A DNA stretch of 64,000 bases from contig NZ_JACOFX010000013.1 in assembly GCF_014284125.1 (NCBI RefSeq), positions 1-64,000 of the forward strand. The letters are read 5' to 3'. Shown here one piece after another: positions 55,630 to 64,000 of this stretch (the stretch's first letter is position 1; each line of letters starts with the position of its first letter). Under the pieces are notes generated by a model. The model was not told the origin of the DNA. It worked only from the letters and a program-made list of their open reading frames with translations, and did not search any database. Made by a program: the position numbers and the translations under genes. Source of the stretch: Undibacterium umbellatum. Lineage in GTDB: Bacteria; Pseudomonadota; Gammaproteobacteria; Burkholderiales; Burkholderiaceae_D.

Positions 55630-56956
55630 GGAACACCTCCTTGCCAGCACGGCCAGATGCTCTGGCGGCGGATGCTGAAGAAGAGACTGCACCAGCCATC
55701 AGCAGTGGCAATTCCTCGTCGAGATAGCGAAAAGCCGCAGTCTCACGCTTGAGCTTGAAAGCACGGTCGATCAAATACAATTTATTGGCAATATGCAGGT
55801 CTTCAGGCACACGCTGACCGCTGGCGACGTAATACACCATGAGCTTTTGACGGATCGCAATATCGAGCGCTCCCCCTATCGTCGCAGCCTCATCGAGTTT
55901 GGTAAATATGCAACCCGCCAGGCCATTACCCTGATAAGCGCGCACTACTTCACTCAGGGTTTCACCCGTCGACGTCGCATTCAGGCATAGCAAACGCTTT
56001 ACTGGAGTGTCTGTTCCAGACAACATTGCTACCTGCTCGGTCACCATCTTGTCGCGTTGGCTGACACCGACAGTATCGATCAATACCGTATGCTTGTTCT
56101 TGAGCTCGGACAAGGCGATGCGCAAATCGGCTTCATCCTTGACGGCATGCACCATCACACCGAGGATTTTTCCGTAGATGCGCAATTGCTCAAAGCCACC
56201 GATACGATAACCATCAGTCGTGATGAGGGCCAGCTTGGATGGACCATGACGCATGACACACCGGGCAGCCAGCTTGGCAGTAGTGGTAGTCTTGCCTACG
56301 CCTGTTGGGCCAACCAAGGCATACACCCCACCCTTTTCCAGCATTTCATTTTCATTATCGATCGTGGACAAATTGCGAACCAGAATATTTTTGATCCATT
56401 CCAGCCCGTCCTCTACCTTGCCTGTTTCCGGCAGTTTCTCTACCAGATAGCGCGCCAGGCTGGCACTAAAACCGGTAGCCAGCAATTCGCGCAGGATTTC
56501 TGCCTTTTGCGGCTGGCGTTTTTGTGTCTGCGTCCAGGATATTTCTGCCAGTTGAGATTCCAGCATGCTGCGCATGGAGCGAATTTCTGACATCACGTCA
56601 TTCAACTCATTAGCACTGACTGGCGCTTCCAGCTGACTGGTAAAACTGCTGGCAGTTTTTTGTGGCTTGAATGCAGGCACATCGACGCTACGCTCTGGCG
56701 CTCTACTTAGGGGCCGGTGCAGAGCGACCGCTTCTTCTGCTTGAAAACGTGGCGCAAAGCGTGGCACTTCAGGTACCGCAGCCTGCTCACCGGCATCCGG
56801 TGCGATAGCGCTAATGGCTTCATCTGCCATTGCCAGAATCTCCACCTTGCCACCCACATTCCGATTCGACAGGATTACGGCATCCGCGCCCAAAGCATCG
56901 CGCAACATGCGCAAAGCTTCGCGAGAACTATTCGCGGTAAATTTTCTGACGTTCAT
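55622..56956 (-). CDS. flhF: flagellar biosynthesis SRP-type GTPase FlhF
   Basis: 444 residues. An N-terminal B domain (MNVRKFTANSSREALRMLRD), a variable linker, then the NG domain with P-loop GPTGVGKTTTTAKLAA (about 215-230), DTVGVSQRDKM, and TKLDEAATIGGAL. It places the flagellum at the pole in other bacteria. The start overlaps the flhA stop by 4 nt, with GGAGG before it. Confidence 0.96.
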   Translation of the reverse strand: MNVRKFTANSSREALRMLRDALGADAVILSNRNVGGKVEILAMADEAISAIAPDAGEQAAVPEVPRFAPRFQAEEAVALHRPLSRAPERSVDVPAFKPQKTASSFTSQLEAPVSANELNDVMSEIRSMRSMLESQLAEISWTQTQKRQPQKAEILRELLATGFSASLARYLVEKLPETGKVEDGLEWIKNILVRNLSTIDNENEMLEKGGVYALVGPTGVGKTTTTAKLAARCVMRHGPSKLALITTDGYRIGGFEQLRIYGKILGVMVHAVKDEADLRIALSELKNKHTVLIDTVGVSQRDKMVTEQVAMLSGTDTPVKRLLCLNATSTGETLSEVVRAYQGNGLAGCIFTKLDEAATIGGALDIAIRQKLMVYYVASGQRVPEDLHIANKLYLIDRAFKLKRETAAFRYLDEELPLLMAGAVSSSASAARASGRAGKEVFLG

Positions 56957-59043
56957 GATTGACCTCCGACCAAGCTAGTGACTCTAATTGTTTTTGTTTC
57001 AGGTACTTCTGCGTGTGACAATACTTTTAACTGTGGCAAATTGCGGCGCAGGAAACGCGACAGCAAGGCGCGCAATGGCGCAGGCACCAGCAACACTGGT
57101 GTCAAGCCCATCTGTTCCTGATGTTCAGCGGCAGCCTGAGTCTGGCTTGCCAGCGTGTCAGCCAGGCCTGGCTCTATGCCTGAACCATCCGCGCCACTGG
57201 TTTGTAGCGCTTGCATCAAGAGGCGCTCAAGACGATTATCCAGTGTCATGACTGTCATCTCATTCCCGGTTGGGAAAATCTGCTGAACGATGGCACGGCC
57301 CAGGGCAATCCTGACCTGCGCAGTCAATTCATTGGCGTCCTGAGTATGCATGGCTTGTTCGGACAAGGTCTCAATGATGGTGCGCATATCGCGGATATGC
57401 ACGCCTTCCATCAACAGGTTTTGCAAGACTTTTTGTAGAGTAGACAGCGGCATGGATTTTGGCACCAGCTCTTCCACCATTTTTGGCATGTCTTTTGCCA
57501 GGTGATCCATCAGCAATTGCACTTCCTGGCGACCCAGCAATTCAGCAGCATGGCTGGTGATCAGATGATTCAAATGGGTGGCAATAACAGTGCCTGAATC
57601 AACCACGGTATAACCCATGGCCTGTGCCTGCTCGCGAATGGCTGCATCAATCCAGACGGCAGGCAAACCAAAGGCAGGGTCAGTAGTCATTGCACCAGGT
57701 AAATTGCCAGTCACCATACCTGGATTAATCGCCAGGTATTGACCGCTCAAAGCCTCGCCAGCACCGACTTCTACCCCCTTCAGGGTAATTCTGTATGCCG
57801 AAGGTTTGAGTTCAAGATTGTCGCGAATATGCACTGGCGGAGATAAAAAACCAACTTCCTGGGCGAATTTCTTGCGTATCCCTTTAATGCGGCGCAAGAG
57901 TTCACCACCTTGGTTTTTATCCACCAGCGGGATAAGGCGGTAGCCAACTTCCAGGCCCAGGGTATCGACAGGCAAAATATCCTGCCAGGTTGCTTCTTCC
58001 ATTTCCTGTGGCGCTGCGGTCGGTGTATCCACTCGCTCATCTCCGGCAACAGGCGCAACTTCCGACCGTTTATTGAGAAGGTAACCGCCACCACAAAGCA
58101 CTGCCGCCAGCAAGAGGAAAGCGAGATGAGGCATGCCGGGTATCACGCCCATGCCACCGATGATGCCACCAGTGATGATCATGACCTGGGGTTTGGCAAA
58201 CAATTGGCCGATCAACTGATCACTGATGTCTTCATCATTTGCCACGCGCGACACCACGATACCAGCCGCAGTAGAAATAATCAGCGAGGGAATTTGTGCC
58301 ACCAGGCCATCACCAATCGCCAGCAAGGTATAGTTTTTCAATGCGGTAGAAAAATCCAGGTCATGCTGCACCATGCCCACGATCAAGCCACCCACAATGT
58401 TGATGATGGTGACCATGATGCCGGCGATCGCATCGCCGCGCACATATTTACTAGCACCGTCCATGGCGCCGTAAAATTCAGCTTCTTGTGCAACTTCGGT
58501 ACGGCGGCGGCGGGCCTCTTGCTCGGCGATCAAACCGGCATTCAAATCGGCATCGATCGCCATTTGTTTGCCAGGCATCGCATCCAGTGCAAAACGCGCA
58601 CCCACCTCGGCGATACGGCCAGCGCCTTTGGTGACGACAGTAAAGTTGATGATGGTCAAAATAACGAACACCACGATACCAACGGTGTAGTTACCGCCGA
58701 TCAAAAAGTGACCAAAGGCTTCAATCACCTTGCCTGCTGCGTCTGGACCAGTATGGCCTTCAGTCAGCACTATGCGGGTGGATGCCACATTCAGTGACAG
58801 GCGCAACATGGTACTGACCAGCAGCACGGTAGGAAACACCATGAAATCCAAAGGCCTGACCGTGTACAAACTGGTCAGCAAAACGATGATCGCAATCGCG
58901 ATATTGAAGCTGAATAACACGTCCAGAATAAATGCAGGCAGAGGCAAAATCATCATCGCCAGCATCATGATGATGAGTAAAGGTGCAGCCAGTGCCCGGG
59001 TATTGATGCCATTCATCCAGGCAGGCAAGGTGAAACTATTCAT
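56953..59043 (-). CDS. flhA: flagellar export gate protein FlhA
   Basis: 696 residues (E. coli 692). Eight N-terminal membrane helices (LPLPAFILDVLFSFNIAIAI; the FHIPEP-type loop with GDAIAGIMVTIINIVGG and ARFALDAMPGKQMAIDADLN) and a large cytoplasmic domain from about residue 340. It is the main export-gate subunit that docks chaperone-substrate complexes such as FlgN. Overlaps flhB by 4 nt. Confidence 0.97.
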   Translation of the reverse strand: MNSFTLPAWMNGINTRALAAPLLIIMMLAMMILPLPAFILDVLFSFNIAIAIIVLLTSLYTVRPLDFMVFPTVLLVSTMLRLSLNVASTRIVLTEGHTGPDAAGKVIEAFGHFLIGGNYTVGIVVFVILTIINFTVVTKGAGRIAEVGARFALDAMPGKQMAIDADLNAGLIAEQEARRRRTEVAQEAEFYGAMDGASKYVRGDAIAGIMVTIINIVGGLIVGMVQHDLDFSTALKNYTLLAIGDGLVAQIPSLIISTAAGIVVSRVANDEDISDQLIGQLFAKPQVMIITGGIIGGMGVIPGMPHLAFLLLAAVLCGGGYLLNKRSEVAPVAGDERVDTPTAAPQEMEEATWQDILPVDTLGLEVGYRLIPLVDKNQGGELLRRIKGIRKKFAQEVGFLSPPVHIRDNLELKPSAYRITLKGVEVGAGEALSGQYLAINPGMVTGNLPGAMTTDPAFGLPAVWIDAAIREQAQAMGYTVVDSGTVIATHLNHLITSHAAELLGRQEVQLLMDHLAKDMPKMVEELVPKSMPLSTLQKVLQNLLMEGVHIRDMRTIIETLSEQAMHTQDANELTAQVRIALGRAIVQQIFPTGNEMTVMTLDNRLERLLMQALQTSGADGSGIEPGLADTLASQTQAAAEHQEQMGLTPVLLVPAPLRALLSRFLRRNLPQLKVLSHAEVPETKTIRVTSLVGGQS

Positions 59044-60191
59044 GCTTGGGCTCCTGCTTGGTTATTCGGATCAAGTTCTGGTGGTACATGCAAATCATTT
59101 GGCTCTTCAGGTCTATTGCCGCCAACCTTGGTATAGCTGCGCAACTGGTAAACATAGGCCAGCACTTCTGCCACTGCGGCATACAAGGTTTCAGGTATTT
59201 CATCACCAAGGTCGGTATGTGTGTAAAGGGCACGGGCCAGTGGGGGCGCTTCCAGCAATGGCACCTTATGTTCTTTCGCCAGTTCACGAATCCTGGCAGC
59301 CACCGCATCTGCTCCTTTGGCGACCACTTTAGGAGCACCACTGCCGCCTTCTGTGTATTTCAGGGCGACGGCAAAGTGGGTCGGGTTAGTGATGACCACA
59401 TCTGCTGTAGGAATTTCAGTCATCATGCGACGGCGCGCCATTTCACGCTGCTGTGCCCGGATTTTTGCCTTGATTTGCGGATTACCGTTGGCTTCCTTAG
59501 ATTCCTGCACTACTTCCTGGTGGGTCATTTTCAGCTTTTGTGCGTACTCCCACATCTGATAAGGTGCATCAATGGCAGCAATCAAAGCCAGCGAACCCAC
59601 AATCGCCAAAAAACACACGCCCATCATATGGCCGACGTGGGCAGGGCCAGACTTCAGCGCCTCTAGTGGCAGGGCAAAGATGGCATTTTTTTGGCCCATG
59701 ATGACGATCCAGGCAACAGAACCAACCAAAATTGTCTTGATGATGGCCTTGACCAATTCCACACCTGCACGGGCGGAAATCATATTACCAAGACCAGAAA
59801 TCGGATTCATACGAGAAAAATTTGGCGTTAATGCCTTGGCGCTGAACAACCAGCCGCCAATCAGCAAAGGCGAACCCAGCGCCACTATCACCAAAAGTCC
59901 CGCAGCAGGTGCGAAGGCCAGCAGTACATCCATCAGGCTGGCTGCTATTTTCGCAAACAGAAGTTCATGATCATAGATAATCGCCCGCTCCAGCGACAAG
60001 CCGGAGATCAGTGCATGATTAAGGTGACGCACCAGGCCGTCACCCATGCCCCATAATGCACCACCTGCTGCCAGCAAGATGGTGCAGGTAGACAACTCTC
60101 TCGAACGTGGAACATCGCCCTCTTCCCGCGCCTGTTCAAGGCGCTTGGGCGAGGCCGGTTCGGTTCTTTCGAGATCGCTATCTTCGGCCAT
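59040..60191 (-). CDS. flhB: flagellar export switch protein FlhB
   Basis: 383 residues (E. coli 382). N-terminal EDSDLERTEPASPKRLEQAR, four membrane helices, then the cytoplasmic domain with the autocleavage motif NPTH (in VVITNPTHFAVALKY). Cleavage there switches export from rod/hook to filament proteins. GGAG lies before the ATG. First gene of the flhB-flhA-flhF-flhG-fliA-motC-motD run. Confidence 0.97.
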   Translation of the reverse strand: MAEDSDLERTEPASPKRLEQAREEGDVPRSRELSTCTILLAAGGALWGMGDGLVRHLNHALISGLSLERAIIYDHELLFAKIAASLMDVLLAFAPAAGLLVIVALGSPLLIGGWLFSAKALTPNFSRMNPISGLGNMISARAGVELVKAIIKTILVGSVAWIVIMGQKNAIFALPLEALKSGPAHVGHMMGVCFLAIVGSLALIAAIDAPYQMWEYAQKLKMTHQEVVQESKEANGNPQIKAKIRAQQREMARRRMMTEIPTADVVITNPTHFAVALKYTEGGSGAPKVVAKGADAVAARIRELAKEHKVPLLEAPPLARALYTHTDLGDEIPETLYAAVAEVLAYVYQLRSYTKVGGNRPEEPNDLHVPPELDPNNQAGAQA

Positions 60192-60441
60192 TGCCGACTC
60201 CTGTTATTTCCACAAAGCAAGTGTTGCTTTGATTACGCAAATGTACAGGTGTAATTATTGGCTATGGCAGAAGCGCAAGATGCGTTGAATAAGGGAGGAA
60301 ATACCCCCCTCCTCTCAGCAAGGAAGGGGCGAATGCTAAAAAAAGCAGGTGAAATGCCCGAACAACAGGCATGGATAACGAGCCAGCCCGAAAAGCATTA
60401 TCACTTAACCAATTTAAGATAAGGCATACGGCCTAGATAAT

Positions 60442-62271
60442 TCAGGCCGTAGCTACACGATTGCCACATTCCCCGCAAAAGCTGGCATCCACATCCACCG
60501 AAGCACCACAGGCCCGGCATGCCTGCATGGTCTTGACCTTATTCATCGCTGCGGCGTATTGCCTTTTCTCTTTCTCGCTATGGTCTGGCAACTGCTGCTT
60601 TCCCGACGCCAAGGCAGAAGCCTTAGCAGTGTTAGCAGCAGGATCAGCAATCATCTGATTCATCATGCCAACTTTTTCTGCACGTTCCAAGTCTTTAGCC
60701 GAGGTCGGTGCCACCACCATGGAATTTTGTTCGGCAAAGCATTTCAGACTCTGCGCCAGTTCATCGGCATACGCTGGCAAACCGCGCATTCCAGTCATTT
60801 GACGAAGCGAGTCGCGGCCAAAAATAACAGTATCGATTTCTGACACCCATACACGCAAGGTCATGGATTCTATGTTGATGACCTTTTTACTGGTTTGCAG
60901 ATTGCCAGAGATTTGATTGCCCAACTGGACACTGGCGGATTCAAAACTGCCCTGTATGTCAACCCAGATCAGTTTCGAGACGAAATCAAAACGTCCCCAG
61001 AGTACATGCGCAGCACGGTAACAGTACATGCCCACGCCAAAAAAACTGCAAGTCAGGGTGAAGTTGGTCCATACCGTCTCGCTGGCCAGAATGGCGCGCG
61101 TCAGCCATACAGCCATCAGAGTGCCGCTGGCAATTAAAACGAAGGCCAGACCAGTCAAGCACGTCAGCCAGAAAAATTCTTTGGTGGCAAGCGCATGTTG
61201 AAGACTTTCTGCCACCTTGCCCACTTGCGGGCACGGCTGGGTTTCTTCAAAAATTTCAGCTGTGAACTGCCCTTGCGGACCTTCGATAATGGGTGAACGA
61301 CGCGAATATTTACGGTTAGGCGTGCGACTAAACCATTTCTCCATCAATATCCTGTCGAGCTCTTCCAATAATTTATTTGGATGGGCATTCATGGTTACCG
61401 TTTCTACCACACGCGCCGCACCAATGACCTGAGGAGTGGCTAGCAACTGATTTTTCAATGCCAGACCAAAAACCGCGCAAGCAGCCAATGCACAAAACAT
61501 GGTGAGCAAGACCACGCCATTTACCGACAGGTTATCAACCGGCGGCAAATGAGATGCCAACAAGCCCAGTACGACAGGCCCGAGTACCGCCAGTACAATC
61601 AGGATGATAAGACTGCTGATACCCACATTGGCGGTTTCCTTGATCGCACCAGTCGTGGTGGCGGTGCGAGCAACCATCGGGCGCATGATCTGAAAAAACA
61701 CAAATGCACCATACACCAGCCCTATCCAGGCATTAGCCGCACCTTGACCAAACACTAGCCAGCAAAATAAAAAGCTGATCAATGTCGCAGTCAAAGACAG
61801 AAAATTATAAAACTGTGTCTGCGCAGAATACTGGATGACAATGGGCGCAAATATCAATTGCGGCACCCAGGAATACAACAAGCCATTCAAGGGCCCGTTT
61901 GGCTCTTTAAGTGAAATCGCATTCTGCCTGAGGTTTTCTTTGTAGTGACGGGCATATTCTGAATCCCCGTCTTTGTCCGCAGGCAGCAGCGGTGCCAGAC
62001 TTTCAGGGCGATTACGTCCAAAGAAATAGCGCAGCTGCGAAAACGCACGTGCCAATAATAATATCCCGAACAACAGCAGGATGATGGCGATCCCCAGTAC
62101 TGCAAAGACCGGCAAATCTGGCGCAGACGCCAAGCGCCCACGTATATCAAACATGACCCAGGTGCCAGCCAAAATCAGCAATCCGCCAGAAATCATGCTG
62201 GCAAGATTTTCTACCTTATAGGGATTGGGAAACTCAAATAACTGGCTTTCCGGATTGAATTCATAGCTCAT
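60442..62271 (-). CDS. multi-pass membrane protein with C-terminal zinc ribbon, unknown function
   Basis: 609 residues. I do not recognise a characterised family. Visible are two N-terminal hydrophobic segments (about 25-42 and 54-75), a group at about 135-215 and 220-275 (four or more helices), a soluble stretch (about 285-365) with KWFSRTPNRKYSRRSPIIEGPQGQF, two more helices (about 370-425), and a soluble C-terminal part. The last 25 residues hold a zinc-ribbon pattern C585-x2-C588-x10-C599-x2-C602. Conserved-looking motifs include IIEGPQGQFTAEIFEE. It lies 54 nt after the gene for another zinc-ribbon protein, with which it probably forms an operon. No enzymatic residues can be named. Confidence 0.7.
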   Translation of the reverse strand: MSYEFNPESQLFEFPNPYKVENLASMISGGLLILAGTWVMFDIRGRLASAPDLPVFAVLGIAIILLLFGILLLARAFSQLRYFFGRNRPESLAPLLPADKDGDSEYARHYKENLRQNAISLKEPNGPLNGLLYSWVPQLIFAPIVIQYSAQTQFYNFLSLTATLISFLFCWLVFGQGAANAWIGLVYGAFVFFQIMRPMVARTATTTGAIKETANVGISSLIILIVLAVLGPVVLGLLASHLPPVDNLSVNGVVLLTMFCALAACAVFGLALKNQLLATPQVIGAARVVETVTMNAHPNKLLEELDRILMEKWFSRTPNRKYSRRSPIIEGPQGQFTAEIFEETQPCPQVGKVAESLQHALATKEFFWLTCLTGLAFVLIASGTLMAVWLTRAILASETVWTNFTLTCSFFGVGMYCYRAAHVLWGRFDFVSKLIWVDIQGSFESASVQLGNQISGNLQTSKKVINIESMTLRVWVSEIDTVIFGRDSLRQMTGMRGLPAYADELAQSLKCFAEQNSMVVAPTSAKDLERAEKVGMMNQMIADPAANTAKASALASGKQQLPDHSEKEKRQYAAAMNKVKTMQACRACGASVDVDASFCGECGNRVATA

Positions 62272-62325
62272 GCGCGCAACTCTTTATTTGAAATATGTTT
62301 GTACTATTGGTTGTTTAGCAGCGAC

Positions 62326-63441
62326 TTATTCGCCTTGCAAGCGCCGGGCCTTTTTTATTCTGGCTTTGGCAGCATCATTATTTGGATCCAGGGCCAGCGC
62401 GCTTTGTGCGGTAGCAATGGCACGGTCATAATCACCGTTAGCGAGAAAACTATCTGAGCGCGCCAGCAAAGCTGCTACCTGCCCCTGGCTCATCCCGCCA
62501 CCGAAGGGGGTGGGCATGCCGCGCGAAAATTCTTGATGTTGCGCATTCAGGTTGCGCTGGCGCTTGCCAGATGCAGGTAACACCTCATCAAAATCTTCCT
62601 CGTCATCGAAATCATCCTCATTTTTCTTTTTGGTATTCTTTTTCGCATTCTGTGCTAATGCAACGGGAACTGAAGCTGCAGCTGGTTCAGGAGCTGTCGT
62701 CATCTGTGTCGCCGAACTAGCAACAATTGGCGGATTCTGCATCCCTGGCATGTCTGTCTTAGCGCCTGTCGCAGAACTCACCACCGTGTCTGCTATTGGT
62801 GCCGATGCGCTCGGAGCAGACTCACTGGCTGATGCCGAAGCTGTAGCAATAGCGCTGCTATCCGCTTGCACCGTTTCAGTAGTTGCTACTAAAGAGCTAC
62901 CTGGCGAAAACCAAAAATAGCCGCCCGCCAGTACACTGACCAGCAGCAATAAGCTGACCGCAATTGCCACCAACTGCGATACCGGCATACTTGCTTTCAT
63001 AATGTCACCAGGGATTACCGTATCAGGCGAGTTGCTTTTCTTGTCTAGTTCGACTGGCTTGCTGACAGGTACCTCCGTTTGCAATACCTCTGTGGCAGCA
63101 GGCACTTCTATCGCCTGAACCAGAGATGGCGCTGGCGATGATGACAAAGCCGCTTGAGCGGGTTCGCCATCAAGATCAAGAGTCGCAGGACTGATTTCAT
63201 CCAGATCCAGGCTCAACTCTGTGAGCGCATCGTGACTGGAAGCAGACAAGTCAAGCTGCGTCAGCGGGACTGAGTCTTTGAAAATTTCATCATGAATATC
63301 AATACCATGGGTTTCGCTTGAAGCAGACGGTGTAGAGCCAGCCACACTGCTATTAGCATTAACACTGATGGATGATCCACAGGATTTGCAAAACTTGGCC
63401 CCGTCTTTATTCTCAGTACCGCAGTTTTCGCAATTGAGCAT
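62326..63441 (-). CDS. zinc-ribbon, single-pass, TPR-containing protein of unknown function
   Basis: 371 residues. N-terminal zinc ribbon C4-x2-C7-x10-C18-x2-C21 (same spacing as the partner), a low-complexity acidic and Ser/Ala-rich region, one membrane helix (about 156-178), an Ala/Ser/Pro-rich linker, a charged Lys then Asp/Glu stretch (about 275-300), and a C-terminal TPR-like pair of helices (LLARSDSFLANGDYDRAIA, ALALDPNNDAAKARIKKA). The ribbon side is likely cytoplasmic and the TPR side periplasmic. AAGGTG precedes the ATG. First gene of a two-gene unit; function unknown. Confidence 0.7.
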   Translation of the reverse strand: MLNCENCGTENKDGAKFCKSCGSSISVNANSSVAGSTPSASSETHGIDIHDEIFKDSVPLTQLDLSASSHDALTELSLDLDEISPATLDLDGEPAQAALSSSPAPSLVQAIEVPAATEVLQTEVPVSKPVELDKKSNSPDTVIPGDIMKASMPVSQLVAIAVSLLLLVSVLAGGYFWFSPGSSLVATTETVQADSSAIATASASASESAPSASAPIADTVVSSATGAKTDMPGMQNPPIVASSATQMTTAPEPAAASVPVALAQNAKKNTKKKNEDDFDDEEDFDEVLPASGKRQRNLNAQHQEFSRGMPTPFGGGMSQGQVAALLARSDSFLANGDYDRAIATAQSALALDPNNDAAKARIKKARRLQGE

Positions 63442-63463
63442 TCGTGTTCACCTTGATTAATTG

Positions 63464-63493
63464 ATATGGCATGATCTCAGAAAATTGCCATAT
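63464..63493. promoter_or_regulatory. perfect 8-bp inverted repeat before the zinc-ribbon unit
   Basis: ATATGGCA (63464-63471) and TGCCATAT (63486-63493) are separated by 14 bp, centre-to-centre 22 bp, about two helical turns. It stands 23-52 bp before the start codon at 63441, in the place of a promoter, and could bind a dimeric regulator. The factor is unknown. Confidence 0.5.
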
Positions 63494-63515
63494 ATTCAAC
63501 CAGGCATGTAATGCC

Positions 63516-64000
63516 TTATACAGTTTGTACGACTACAGGCACAGCAACCATACGGTGCATGAAATACATCATGAATGCAGTAATCAACACCGTAAACACC
63601 AGAATATCACCCAGCAATCAAAATACAGGATAGCTCCTCCACCTGCAGGCTGACTGACGATCATGCCAGCAACCACGGAGCCAACAACACAGATAATTTG
63701 TTGCATGGACGAGTTAATCGCCATGAACGAACTACGACTATCAGCGGCTGGCACGGCCAACATCATTGCCTGGGCCTGAATGATGCGTGAAAAAATCCCG
63801 ACGAACAGCAGGAGATTGACAAAGATGACCAAAAGTAAAGGAGTAACACCAAGACGGGTATAACCTGGCTAGCAGCAAATGCTGTTTACAATATACCCAT
63901 CACCCTGCCACGCATCGAGAATGGGAACAAGCCTGTCGTGATCACCAGTACGATGTCACCAATGACACCACCAAACAAACCCGTCACTATGCGTGTAAAC
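63516..64000 (-). pseudogene. MFS transporter remnant, running off the window
   Basis: Pieces of one MFS permease in different frames on the minus strand. From 64000 the frame reads an MFS segment (VTGLFGGVIGDIVLV, FPFSMRGRVMGI) to an in-frame stop at 63886-63888, where a Gln codon would fit before TAFAASQV. The next homologous piece (LLLFVGIFSRIIQAQ, ADSRSSFMAINSSMQQI, VSQPAGGG) is in another frame up to about 63630, where a further frameshift moves the reading frame to LLGDILVFTVLITAFMMYF, ending at the TAA at 63516-63518. Part of the middle is missing near 63835-63870. The gene's start lies beyond the window. Confidence 0.8.

Noticed and set aside
57910..58797. 295-codon open frame opposite flhA
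   Set aside because: Antisense shadow of flhA, rich in His and Asp as expected from reverse reading of Val and Ile codons.
60291..60316. GGAGG/CCTCC hairpin upstream of flhB as a terminator
   Set aside because: No T-run on either strand and no gene end next to it.

Overview
The window reads as chromosomal DNA of a betaproteobacterium of the order Burkholderiales, most likely Oxalobacteraceae and perhaps close to Undibacterium. This rests on protein character (FlhF/FlhG with MotC/MotD-type stators, a RibB fused to a degenerate RibA-like domain, DarP next to PmbA) and on a base composition that looks moderate for the order. The genus is inference. Coding density is high. I see no insertion sequence, prophage, CRISPR array or rRNA operon. 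The only clearly decayed gene is an MFS transporter fragment at the right edge.

Left part (1-13 kb): a small secreted protein; cheV; ppnN; the initiator tRNA-fMet with its promoter; a small hypothetical gene; the AlgZ/AlgR-type two-component pair divergent from argH (an arrangement also known in pseudomonads); a TRAP transporter whose two permease genes converge on its 2-oxoacid-type binding-protein gene; and pmbA divergent from darP.

Middle part (13-39.5 kb): a tightly overlapping run darP-mog-ydjM-like-carboxylesterase-PhyH; yaeQ and purU; a CurA-like reductase; a two-gene unit of an SBF-type transporter and a hydroxypyruvate isomerase; ubiD with a thioesterase; a lytic transglycosylase behind a strong promoter and a leader of about 320 nt; the riboflavin block ribBX-ribH-nusB; a PhzF protein; the nitric-oxide defence unit hmp-nsrR with two visible NsrR operators; xdhC; a POT-type transporter starting at TTG; a DnaQ-like exonuclease fused to a DUF1653 domain; an MFS exporter and an OPT transporter.

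Right part (39.5-60.2 kb) is a flagellar regulon: flgBCDEFGHIJKL on the minus strand, the divergent flgA-flgM-flgN, and then flhB-flhA-flhF-flhG-fliA-motC-motD on the minus strand. Sigma-28 (FliA) promoters are visible before flgM (exact consensus) and before flgKL. Together these encode rod, hook, rings, hook-filament junction, the core export gate, the placement system, the flagellar sigma factor with its anti-sigma factor, and one stator pair. Flagellin, fliC-R and most che genes are not in the window.

The last 3.7 kb holds two uncharacterised membrane proteins with zinc ribbons at opposite ends, behind a perfect inverted repeat, and then the MFS pseudogene. The strongest leads are the zinc-ribbon pair, the leader and small ORF before the transglycosylase, the repeated module shared by FlgK and FlgL, the FlhG without a normal P-loop, and the POT transporter without its ExxERF motif.
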